64,000 nucleotides of DNA from Trichomonas vaginalis G3. Lineage: Eukaryota; Parabasalia; Trichomonadida; Trichomonadidae. Under the pieces are notes generated by a model. The model did no database searches and had not been told where the DNA came from. It worked only from the letters and a program-made list of their open reading frames with translations. The stretch's first letter is position 1, and every line of letters begins with the position of its first letter. Location of the stretch: positions 2,170,001 through 2,234,000 of the forward strand of contig NC_067206.1 of assembly GCF_026262505.1 (NCBI RefSeq), read 5' to 3'. Shown in pieces: positions 51,764-59,955 of the stretch. A program made the position numbers and the translations under genes.

Positions 51764-52647
51764 AACAATGTTGGTCGTTCCCATGGAATATTTTTGACTT
51801 TAATGGTATTAGTCATGATATGAATCTCAAGGTATGAACGAGGAGAGATGAGAGACTTATATGCTTCCCAAATTTCTTCAAAAGGTAATGTTATACCTGA
51901 CTGTTTCCAAATGAGTTCAATATCATAACGTGAGAAACCTTGAAAGATAACGAAGTCAGTTATGAGACGTTTTATGTTTAAAGCTAAAAACCTCCATGTT
52001 TGCATAAGTATTGCTACAGTTAAGTGGTAATGTCTGACTTTAGTAATGATGTTAGCTAATGGTGAGTCAGGCTTTGACACTAAACCTTTTCCGGCGAAGT
52101 CGTCGCAAACGAGCAGAGTATTTGAAGGATACTTTTTGAAGGGGTATTTTGAAAGTTTTGACAGAATGTAGTTTGTAAGTCGTTTCATATCGTAAACTCC
52201 TGAGTATTGACGTAAGTGGTGTTTGTCAATAATTCTTTCCATCTCTTCTGAAGTCTTTTGCATTCCTGACTGTATAAATTCAACGATGGCATAATATTTC
52301 CTCTTACGTCGAACGTAACGTTGAAGAAATTCAATGAGTTCGCTATCTGGAACTTTAACGACAGATGCTTGAACTTTTGACATAAATGTTTTCGCTGTTG
52401 AGTCCATAGAGTCTGAAGTTGCTGATATAATGATTTGGTCATAATATGAATCTTGACCTAAACGCTCTGTTATGAGTATATGACGAATGAGGTTAAATGT
52501 CTTACCTGACCCCATCTTTCCACAATAGAAATAAACACCATTTGAACAGAATTCATAATCTTTGCTGAAAGGAAGAATGAGAGAAGAGTTAAGTTTGTCT
52601 GTAGTTTCATTCATGTCTTCATCTACGTCATGTATTAAATGCTTCAT
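51760..52647 (-). CDS. A32/FtsK-HerA-type genome packaging ATPase
   Basis: 295 aa, intact. Walker A GKMGSGKTFNL near residue 43, Walker B TLLVCDDFAG near 180, then a sensor-type ILMQTWRFLALN near 217, in the order of the A32-like packaging ATPases of Polintons, adenovirus-like and NCLDV lineages. It pumps element DNA into preformed capsids. Retention of all motifs in an open frame contrasts with the damaged polymerase. Neighbour 52664 diverges from it. Confidence 0.88.
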   Translation of the reverse strand: MKHLIHDVDEDMNETTDKLNSSLILPFSKDYEFCSNGVYFYCGKMGSGKTFNLIRHILITERLGQDSYYDQIIISATSDSMDSTAKTFMSKVQASVVKVPDSELIEFLQRYVRRKRKYYAIVEFIQSGMQKTSEEMERIIDKHHLRQYSGVYDMKRLTNYILSKLSKYPFKKYPSNTLLVCDDFAGKGLVSKPDSPLANIITKVRHYHLTVAILMQTWRFLALNIKRLITDFVIFQGFSRYDIELIWKQSGITLPFEEIWEAYKSLISPRSYLEIHIMTNTIKVKNIPWERPTLF

Positions 52648-52663
52648 TTTATCTCCATTAAAA

Positions 52664-53545
52664 ATGCAAGTCAGAAATATTCAGAACATAGCACCGAGTC
52701 TAACTGACAAGAGTATAAAGATATACTATGAACACGTTATGATGAAACCAACCAAAATTCAAGAAAGTCAGTATACTTATGAATATCCAAGACACTGGGT
52801 AGAGTATGTAGGAGGTGAGAAAGCTATTGAAATCAGACAGGTTCGAAGTATTCCAGCAGGAAGGACAATATTATTGAAGAACTTTAATGTTTTGAGGTAT
52901 AATGATGAAACAAAGAAGCAAGATAGTTTTCCCATTGCTGTGTATGTGAACCTAGACACAGGAGATGACATGAAAGTTTTTAACACAAAGCTTCAAACGG
53001 TAGTGAGAGAACAACTTACTGCGGAAGGGCATCCATTACCTTCAGAAGTTACCATAGCATATAATTTTGAAACAAACTCAATAGATTTTAAAGTCATCTC
53101 TGCAAAGAAGTCAGGTTTTACATTTAATGAAGCAGATGTATATTCGAATGAAAACTTCAAAGCTATTGCATGGTTAGATAATGACGATTGCTTTAAGAAA
53201 ATATTTAAATTCAGTGACTCAACGATGTCAATAGATGACCTTCGTGGAATGTTACCATCGATGTTTACAGTAGAAGGTTCAGCAGGATTGCTTACAAGAT
53301 TGTCAATTGGTGGTATTTGGTCTCGTGAGAACATTGTTATAAAATCCAGTATAAGTGAATTTGCTGAAGAATCTATATTATGTCTTTCAAACTACATGTA
53401 TTCGCCACCGAAGCATTATAGTATAACAAACTTTGTCAGTAAGTTTAACATAAGACTTGTCGAACCTTCTTCAATGAAAGATGTTGTGCTACCTAAAGAT
53501 GGAAAGGATGGACTCATTATTGAAATGATTTTAATAGCATATTAA
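52664..53545 (+). CDS. Candidate penton/minor capsid protein, 293 aa
   Basis: ATG 52664 (the frame is open further upstream but without an ATG). Beta-rich, soluble. QYTYEYPRHWVEYVGGEKAI matches the pattern seen in the 35016 protein. Ends FNIRLVEPSSMKDVVLPKDG-type. It lies beside the ATPase and upstream of two same-strand genes with 0-bp spacing. Size and fold character fit a single-jelly-roll penton; assignment is contextual. Confidence 0.5.
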   Translation: MQVRNIQNIAPSLTDKSIKIYYEHVMMKPTKIQESQYTYEYPRHWVEYVGGEKAIEIRQVRSIPAGRTILLKNFNVLRYNDETKKQDSFPIAVYVNLDTGDDMKVFNTKLQTVVREQLTAEGHPLPSEVTIAYNFETNSIDFKVISAKKSGFTFNEADVYSNENFKAIAWLDNDDCFKKIFKFSDSTMSIDDLRGMLPSMFTVEGSAGLLTRLSIGGIWSRENIVIKSSISEFAEESILCLSNYMYSPPKHYSITNFVSKFNIRLVEPSSMKDVVLPKDGKDGLIIEMILIAY

Positions 53546-53770
53546 ATGAGCTTGTTCTTGAAGGTCATTCATGATGAAATAACTGTTGTAGAAGATGTTA
53601 GCAATTGTTCAGACATTTTGAAGCGTATAGATGAGATAAGAAAGAAGTTAGATAGACCGCAAAGCGGTGAGGGCGAAGCCCGTGAGAATGTTTATGTTTC
53701 ATTGACTTTCTCCAGTAACGAGAACTTTTATGAGATAATATTGAAGAGAGATGATTTTAATATGGTGTAA
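53546..53770 (+). CDS. Small Maverick protein, 74 aa, with in-frame palindromic insert
   Basis: Starts at the base after the previous stop. Residues ~38-50 (DRPQSGEGEAREN) are encoded by ACCGCAAAGCGGT and GGGCGAAGCCC palindromes, unlike the flanking AT-rich codons. Remainder alpha/beta (LFLKVIHDEITVVEDVSNCS, YVSLTFSSNENFYEIILKR). Unknown. Confidence 0.5.
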   Translation: MSLFLKVIHDEITVVEDVSNCSDILKRIDEIRKKLDRPQSGEGEARENVYVSLTFSSNENFYEIILKRDDFNMV

Positions 53771-54286
53771 ATGGTAGCTTGGGCAGCTTTAGGCGCAATG
53801 GGAACAAAAGCATTAGCATTTGGAGCAAAAGCACTTGGAGCTTATGACGCAGTAAATAAAATGAGTGGAGGAAGGGTTTCGAAGACATTAGATGCAAATA
53901 AAGGGAAGATTGGAGGCTGGGTTGCAAAGAAGTTAAGATTAAATAAAATAGGGCTCATAAATAAAGCATCCAATTTGGTTGCGACTGAGTCGGAAAATGC
54001 TTTAGGAAAGGACGATGAGTTTTCAAAACACGCAAAAGACTTTAATGACCAGATGAAAGGTGAAACAATGCATTTAAATAGAGTCGATGGAACTCTTCCT
54101 CCACCAGCAGTTCTTCCGTATGGTCCCTATGGAATGTATGGAAACCCTTACGAAAGACCATTTGACCCATTGACTGGTGGAAGTAACTGGTATCATTACG
54201 GACGAAGAAGAAAGACAGTCAAGTTGGAGACAGACGTGAAGAAAGCAACTAAAAAGAAACCAAGGAAGAGAGTTATAAAGCAATGA
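53771..54286 (+). CDS. Gly/Ala-rich basic protein, 171 aa
   Basis: Directly abuts 53770. N-terminal amphipathic Ala/Gly stretch (WAALGAMGTKALAFGAKALG), a Pro/Tyr/Gly-rich middle (PYGPYGMYGNPYERPFDP) and a strongly basic end (KKATKKKPRKRVIKQ) that lies within the right terminal repeat. The make-up recalls internal virion proteins such as adenovirus pVI/core proteins (membrane-active helix, basic DNA-binding tail), by composition only. Confidence 0.55.
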   Translation: MVAWAALGAMGTKALAFGAKALGAYDAVNKMSGGRVSKTLDANKGKIGGWVAKKLRLNKIGLINKASNLVATESENALGKDDEFSKHAKDFNDQMKGETMHLNRVDGTLPPPAVLPYGPYGMYGNPYERPFDPLTGGSNWYHYGRRRKTVKLETDVKKATKKKPRKRVIKQ

Positions 54287-54293
54287 ATTCATG

Positions 54294-54372
54294 AGGTGAA
54301 AAAAGAGACCCAAAGGGTCAGAGCCGCAAAGCGGCTAGGTGAAAAAAGAGGTGAGATTTCACCACTTCACCT
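54294..54372. terminator. Palindromic junction module (right TIR)
   Basis: Mirror copy of 31757-31838, between the converging ends of 53771-54286 and 54474-54908. Confidence 0.5.
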
Positions 54373-54473
54373 AAATTTATTTTTGCGCTATGTTTTCATA
54401 CGTGTGGGAGTGGTGATATCATTAATTTTAAGTTTATTTTTTTTATAAATGACAGAACAAAAATATAACATTT

Positions 54474-54908
54474 CTACTCAGCAGGAATGAGACCCTTACT
54501 GACTATGTATTCGTTTAATGCTTGATGAAAACAATGGTACATATTATCGTATGGGTATACACAACGTCTGTTTCCATCGTCGTCGTATATGTAGAGCTCA
54601 AATCCAGTCCAACCTTCTTTTGTACAATATGTAGCTTTATTTAAGTATGCATTTATGTAGATAAGGCAATTTTCTTCATCGCTCCAGAAATAATTTTTGT
54701 TCTTTGTTGAAATAGTTTTCGTTCCTCTGCGACCATAAGGAATGTATGCAATGAACTTTGCGTCATAAGGGATTGTAATATATTCAGGGTTTCTTTCATC
54801 GTCAATGGGTCTGTCTTTGTTAAAATGCATGTTTCTCAGTTTTACTTGAGTTTTGAATAGTTCACGGAAACGTTCTGGGAAAGAGTCATAGTAAATGTAG
54901 TCGGACAT
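54474..54908 (-). CDS. TIR-encoded protein, 144 aa (right copy)
   Basis: Identical at protein level to 31222-31656, same distance (257 bp) from the element end, same Inr. See that entry for features. Confidence 0.75.
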   Translation of the reverse strand: MSDYIYYDSFPERFRELFKTQVKLRNMHFNKDRPIDDERNPEYITIPYDAKFIAYIPYGRRGTKTISTKNKNYFWSDEENCLIYINAYLNKATYCTKEGWTGFELYIYDDDGNRRCVYPYDNMYHCFHQALNEYIVSKGLIPAE

Positions 54909-55165
54909 GTCTTTGTAATGAAATAAAAATTTAAAAAAAATAAAAATAAGGTTATTTTTTATTTAGTGAGGACGGTAGTGAATTCGTTAGTGAGTTCGTT
55001 AGTGAAGTCGTTTATGTGTCAGATAGTTTTGTAAATATTTAAGGTTAAGTTGGTGTTTGTGTTTGTGTTGTAAAATATACGTTACTGGTTTCGTAAAGTG
55101 TCAAAACCGCTAAGTGGTGTACGGAGGCGCGCAGTGCCGCTGTACACGACTTAGGGATACTAACT

Positions 55166-55170
55166 CTTTC
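55166..55170. repeat. Right 5-bp target duplication of the Maverick
   Basis: CTTTC, matching 30960-30964. Confidence 0.85.
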
Positions 55171-55599
55171 CATATTGTTGGAAGCTCCGGAATACTGAGC
55201 ATGCTGTCTGTTTCCACCAATATGGTTGATGTTCACGCATGCAAGAACTCTTTTTGTGACAGCATCGAGCGCAGTTACTGTACAACTTGGCGAGTTTCGC
55301 CTGTGCGTCCATCTTGCATCAATGGATAAGTAACCACTGAAGGACTTTCTCGACAGCATTAGGGAAATACTTTTAAGTCTTCTAATCTTATCGTCACAAA
55401 ATCTCTGTTGTCTCATGACACCACTCTTCACAGGGGGCTTAGTTCCACAAAGAGAAAGAAAGCGAGCACCTTTTGTATATGACATTCCGGTCATTATGCA
55501 AGCACCAAGCATCTGTCGCGCTGAGAGTCGACGACGTTCGTGGAGTAAAATGTTATGCATTGCCTTTGTTTTCCGTTTTGGGTGAACAATATGGCCCAT
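55166..55599 (-). pseudogene. Kolobok-like transposase, N-terminal part (interrupted)
   Basis: ATG 55599 behind an Inr. Basic N-terminus (KRKTKAMHNILLHERRRLSA), then SGYLSIDARWTHRRNSPSCT followed by VTALDAVTKRVL, resembling the first catalytic-Asp segment (D-x-R-W/A-x...T-x-x-D) of Kolobok transposases. The frame enters the Maverick repeat at 55165; the rest of the gene resumes at 30964. ~145 residues of host-transposon coding are present here. Confidence 0.65.
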
Positions 55600-56920
55600 A
55601 CAACAACAAAAAAATGAAATCCCGCCAAAAGTGAAAATTGAATAAAAAGTAATAATTAATAAATATATACTATATCATTAGATGAATATTTTGGAATAAC
55701 ATTTTAAAATCGAGGTTTTTCAATGGATAACGGTTCAATCAAAGATTTGACCCCATTTTAGAATCTACATTAAAAATGGAACATTTCTGTCGTTTCAAAA
55801 TTCCAAAATAACGTTTCTATTCCTCTCAAAAGTAAAAATAAACTTTATTGGGGAAAAATATTTTTATTTTCCAAAAAAAAATGAAAACCTTAAATGCAAA
55901 TCTAATTTTGATGCTTTTGTTTGTGATTTTTTGGATTTCGAAAAAAATTTGAAAATTCAGACAAGTTACCATTAACACTAATACGTTTCAGCGAGTCGGT
56001 CCCATCAGAGAAATTTTCATAAATCGGCGATATAATTTATTATTTCAGCAAAATATTCTCAGATCCAACTAGAATAAGGTCAAATTATACAAATTTAGCA
56101 AAGGCTAGTTATCCTACCTATTCAATTAACTTTAATTTTAAATAATTCAAGACAATTCTCAAAATTACCTTAATAATCGCGTTCTCTTCGCAAAATGACG
56201 ATTCATCATTCACTACCAGCATAACTGAGGGCTTGTGCTCACAGAATAATACAGATAATTTACTTATTAATGCAAAATTTAGTACCAAAAGGTAATCATA
56301 GAAGATACAAAAAAGTTTCTTTATTTTGATTGCTGATTTTATTTCTTCTAAAATTTACCAAATCTAAAAAATCCAAAATTGAATGCTATTGAATTTCATG
56401 TTTATGTAACATATACTATTTATTATATAAGGAATAAAAATTTTATAGTTTTAATCAAAAATAAAGGTGTACTAAATGCATACAAAACAAGGTATTTTTT
56501 ACTCATCCAAAATATGTTAACAGTGCTATTTATATAATCAATATCCGAATTTCGAAATCATTTTGATGAAATCTTTATTTTAAAATTGAGTTGACTGTTA
56601 AAATCACCCGAGAAGAGGGATTATCTCAATAAAAAGTACATAAAATAGCAAACGCACAAGATGGCACTATGCAGCTTTATATTGTTATACAGGATGAACA
56701 TATAAAATGTTTGGAAAACACTTACTTCGTTCTACAAATGTGTATCTCTTTATATCAAAGATTCTTCTCAAATTATTGAGAGACTTCTCTCAAAAAAAGG
56801 AAAATTTGATAACTAAAAAAAATTATGGCATAACCTCTCGTTTTGCATAGATATATATTTACATGGTCACAGAGCTTATTTTCATTGTCAAAACTTAAAA
56901 ATTTTTAGTGGACTATACCC
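55600..56920. other. Non-coding right arm of the Kolobok-like element
   Basis: 1.3 kb of AT-rich DNA with no coding frame, ending in the right terminal repeat (about 56822-56920). The left arm (29716-30101) is likewise non-coding. Confidence 0.55.
55613..55617 (-). promoter_or_regulatory. Inr-like initiator of the interrupted transposase
   Basis: TCATT on the minus strand, 16 bases before ATG 55599. Confidence 0.5.
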
Positions 56921-56989
56921 TTAATATTTTATCTTTTATACATTTCATAACAAACAAAAATATAATCATAAAACATAAAGATGATCCCA

Positions 56990-57880
56990 TTAATGAATTT
57001 TTTTCCTTGGAGAGCGCGAAATAGATAAACTCTGACTTATTGGAGATTTTACACTGAAATTTCCATTACTTTGATATTGTTTCCTTCTAGGATTACTATT
57101 ATTATACTTATTCCTTTGAGGGTAAGGCGTTCTCCCTTTAAGAGACATAACATTCTTAGCTTCTTTGTTTTCGTTACTCGGAGTCGAATATTGATCGTTT
57201 TTTGATGGATTTAGTAAATTATAAGTCTTTCTAAGCTTATTTAACACCATCTGTTTTTCTGATTTTGCCTTTTGTAGCGTTAATAATTTCTTTTTTAGCG
57301 GATTTAGTTTTTCTTGTACAATGTGTGCAACAAACAATGATTCATCTGTAATGCCTTTTTGAATATCCTTCAAATAATCTATTTCGCGCGTTTCCAAATC
57401 TGATAAATAAGTTGTAAGTGAATGTATTGAGTTATCATTGTTAATGACTTTATTGTATAAGTCAGAAGCTAAAATTTCTTCAACTTTTGAAGATTTTATT
57501 TTCAATTCTTCTTCAGAAGATTTAACAATTTCATTAATTCGATCGTAAATTGTGTTTTTCTTGATGTATTCTGAGTTTAAACTATCTTTGATTTGATTTG
57601 ACATTGTTCGCCTTAAATGGGACAATTCTTTAGTTATATCATCTAAATCTTTTTGTTTGGATTGAACTAATTGTGTTGGAAGGTTTCGAAGTTGTGTGGC
57701 TACCGATTTATATTCTTCTTTTAAATTTAAATTTTTTTTTTGTAAGTATTCGATATCTTTTAGTAATAATTCTTTTTGTTCTACGAGAGAAAGAGATTTT
57801 TCTACTACTTGAAGATTAGCATTACTAGATCTCGTTAAGAAAACAAATTTTGAATCTGAATTCATTGCCACCTCTGCCAT
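56990..57880 (-). CDS. Coiled-coil protein with basic tail, 296 aa
   Basis: ATG 57880. Residues ~25-110 and ~150-215 are heptad-rich coiled coil (VEQKELLLKDIEYLQKKNLN; KLNPLKKKLLTLQKAKSEKQ). The last ~70 residues are basic, Asn/Ser/Arg-rich and disordered (NKYNNSNPRRKQYQSNGNF ... RSPRKKIH). Possibly a cytoskeletal or nucleic-acid-associated protein; no domain recognised. Its upstream region is dominated by the palindrome at 57921-57999. Confidence 0.75.
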   Translation of the reverse strand: MAEVAMNSDSKFVFLTRSSNANLQVVEKSLSLVEQKELLLKDIEYLQKKNLNLKEEYKSVATQLRNLPTQLVQSKQKDLDDITKELSHLRRTMSNQIKDSLNSEYIKKNTIYDRINEIVKSSEEELKIKSSKVEEILASDLYNKVINNDNSIHSLTTYLSDLETREIDYLKDIQKGITDESLFVAHIVQEKLNPLKKKLLTLQKAKSEKQMVLNKLRKTYNLLNPSKNDQYSTPSNENKEAKNVMSLKGRTPYPQRNKYNNSNPRRKQYQSNGNFSVKSPISQSLSISRSPRKKIH

Positions 57881-57909
57881 AACAAATATTAACGAAAATT
57901 TCTAACAGT

Positions 57910-57914
57910 TATGA
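57910..57914 (-). promoter_or_regulatory. Inr-like initiator for the 57880 gene
   Basis: TCATA on the minus strand, about 30 bases before the ATG and just inside the end of a long palindrome. Confidence 0.45.
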
Positions 57915-57920
57915 TTTTTT

Positions 57921-57999
57921 CCATCATGTAAACCTCGATGTCACTTTTGCGGCCGAGCGGAGCGAGGCCGCAAAAGTGACATCGAGGTTTACATGATGG
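57921..57999. repeat. Perfect palindrome, 34-bp arms, GC-rich centre
   Basis: Arms 57921-57954 and 57966-57999 (CCATCATGTAAACCTCGATG at the outside, TTTTGCGGCC at the inside) pair perfectly around an 11-base loop, GAGCGGAGCGA. Both arms contain TCACTTTT, an Inr-like word, on opposite strands. It lies 41 bp upstream of a coding start. Confidence 0.92.
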
Positions 58000-58000
58000 G

Positions 58001-58688
58001 TTCTATATATATACAGCTTGACCGGTAGAAAAGCGGATCGATTTTTATCAATAATTGGACATTCTATTTTTAATAAAATAAACATATATTTATATGGGAA
58101 ATTAGGGAGATCTGAAACTCAAAAATTATTTTTGAATTTTAATATGATAAATATAATTGTGATAATATGTACATTACAAATAAAATATTAATTCGGAACA
58201 ACGATGAGATGTGATAAATTTGATTCTCTCAAAAATCGATTTTGGAGTTTTAATATTAATTTGTATCTTATATGCATATAGGATATATAATAATTTTAAA
58301 ACATCAAAAAGTGACAATTTGCGGTTAGAAAAAGTCATCAAAACACTTTTTAATGATTTGATTTAACATATGCATAGACCATCTCTTTGATATTTAACTT
58401 CAATTTCCCGAAATGAAAAGGATTTGAACAAAAACGATTATTTTACGATCATTTTTTGTAAATTTTTTAAATTGAGACTGACATCTCTAAAATCATCTAA
58501 AAAATCCAAATATCAAATAAAATAATATCATTAAAATTCCTCTCAATTTAAAAAATTTTTATAAATTGAGAATTCAATCTCTAAGATCTTCTAAAAAATC
58601 CATATATCACAAAAATCACGAGATTATTTTTATTCTCAATTTCAAAAATTTTTTTGTACTGACTTTCTTTTTGCATAACAGCATGGCA
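58001..58688. other. Gene-free AT-rich DNA
   Basis: No gene. CTCAATTT-AAAATTT-CTAAAATC-type words recur at about 58480, 58550 and 58640 (CATCTCTAAAATCATCTAAA / CAATCTCTAAGATCTTCTAA), hinting at diverged tandem repeats. Confidence 0.45.
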
Positions 58689-59436
58689 GAAATTTGAAAC
58701 TTCGTTTCAAATTTCTCAAGCTTGCATTCTGGGCACGTAAGTGCCCAGAATGCTAAAAGGCGCGTAGCGCCGTCTCTGAATATCAAATTTATTATAATTA
58801 TTAATTTATGAAATTTCAAATAAAATAGATCTGTTATAACACACTGGTGCATGACAGCCTTGTCATTTAATTCTATCAGCGCTTCACGCCGATAGAATTA
58901 AGACGGTATATAAATCATATTTTAAGTAAACATATATTAGTATTCTTCATTATTTGGTTGGCGCAAAGCGCCAACCAAATAGTGAATAATTCAATTTTTC
59001 AAAAAATTATTTAATTTGGCCGAAGGTGGCGGAGTAGGTGCCAAAAGTGCTTACTCTTAAACAACCGTCGGATTTCCGGGTGAAATCGTGACACACTTTC
59101 GTCTTTCGTAGGCAGTGGTGGTTGTTACAAAAGGTAACTTCGAATGTAGCGTGAAATCTGCAAAAAAAATTCTGAAATTTGAATGGAGAACACAAAAATT
59201 GAATAGTTTACGTCAATAAAAAAGAGAAAAATTAAGCCAATGTGTCTCGAACTAGGACTTAGAGCAGCAATCCCACTGTTTATCCCATTACACAACATGC
59301 ATCTCTCACCTCAGTGAATGAGATCAACTATATGATAACTTTTTCCCCATTATATTCTTGTGGAAATGTGACAAATAGCAACTTTGACCCTCTCTCGAAG
59401 GTGGCGTGCTTGCCCGAAGGGCAAGCGAAGCCACCT
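58689..59436. repeat. Cluster of six GC-cored palindromes
   Basis: 58689-58715 (GAAATTTGAAAC arms), 58724-58753 (GCATTCTGGGCAC arms), 58759-58771 (GGCGC), 58867-58901 (TTAATTCTATC outer arms), 58951-58981 (TATTTGGTTGGCGC arms) and 59399-59436 (GCTTGCCC core, AGGTGGC outer). All are separate sequences sharing the design of an AT-rich outer stem with a GC core and a 3-4 base loop. Confidence 0.85.
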
Positions 59437-59955
59437 GAAGTCCCAAATTATATTTGATCAAATATATATCTTCACACTGCAGATCAATAAATCACATGAT
59501 ATGCTTGTCTGACACTTTTGAGAGTATTTATCATCAATCTAGATAATAAAGAGGTTGAGTAGAAAACACAATACACACATGAACATAAGTGAATTTTTGA
59601 AATATTGTCTATTATAACACTCGAATTTCTTCAAACAAAAATAATATCGTTAGATGTTTTAGCAGACATATTCATTTATTATTAAATATACATATAGTGA
59701 CTGATTGTGGAGTTATTTGAATAGATAACATATATTTCGAAATTGTGCATAATATATTTTATTTCATGAGCAATCAGAGCTTTACACCATTTAATATATG
59801 CCAAAATACACACTCACTTAGTTCAATCAACACATAATATCATTTTATAGAATGGCTCAATATTTTGAAACATTTCATTCAATTTACTGAACAAAAACAT
59901 TATATTAAAAATCATGGCCATATAAATATACTGTAAGACATTTGTTCGTTTAGAA
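59437..59955. other. Intergenic, nothing recognised
   Basis: 519 AT-rich bases upstream of the TTLL gene. No Inr-ATG pair within 30 bases of the ATG at 59956 was seen. Confidence 0.5.

Larger units (their letters stand above)
30965..55165. mobile_element. Maverick/Polinton, 24,201 bp
   Basis: Bounded by 904-bp perfect terminal inverted repeats starting AGTTAGTATCCC and by CTTTC target duplications. It encodes retroviral-type integrase, family-B DNA polymerase, A32/FtsK-type ATPase and a probable double-jelly-roll capsid protein, the diagnostic Polinton set, plus fibre, KilA-N and small unknown genes. No adenain-type maturation protease was recognised. Many genes are frameshifted. Size is typical (15-25 kb). 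Confidence 0.95.
54262..55165. repeat. Maverick right terminal inverted repeat (904 bp)
   Basis: Reverse complement of 30965-31868. Its inner boundary lies in the last codons of 53771-54286. It contains the second copies of the TIR gene and junction module. Confidence 0.93.
29716..56920. mobile_element. Kolobok-like DNA transposon, interrupted by a Maverick
   Basis: The ends are GGGTATAGT (29716) and ACTATACCC (ending 56920), each directly flanked by TTAA (29712-29715, 56921-56924). Imperfect inverted similarity continues ~100 bp inward, including an AGAGGTTACGCCATAA / AGAGGTTATGCCATAA word at about 29797 and 56825. Subtracting the Maverick and one target duplication leaves 2999 bp with one minus-strand transposase-like gene. 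TTAA target plus GGG start plus the DDE layout fits the Kolobok superfamily; piggyBac shares TTAA but its transposase looks different. Confidence 0.7.

Noticed and set aside
55045-55165. Extension of the transposase reading into the Maverick repeat
   Set aside because: The residues beyond 55165 come from the terminal repeat, not from the host gene.
30965-55165. Reading the Maverick as a Tlr-type or virophage genome
   Set aside because: Integrase type, target duplications and long terminal repeats fit a trichomonad Maverick; virophage-specific genes were not seen.
59236-59330. tRNA-like sequence on the minus strand (AGTTCGAGAC with A-box-like upstream word)
   Set aside because: T and anticodon stems do not pair and no acceptor stem was found; too weak to list.
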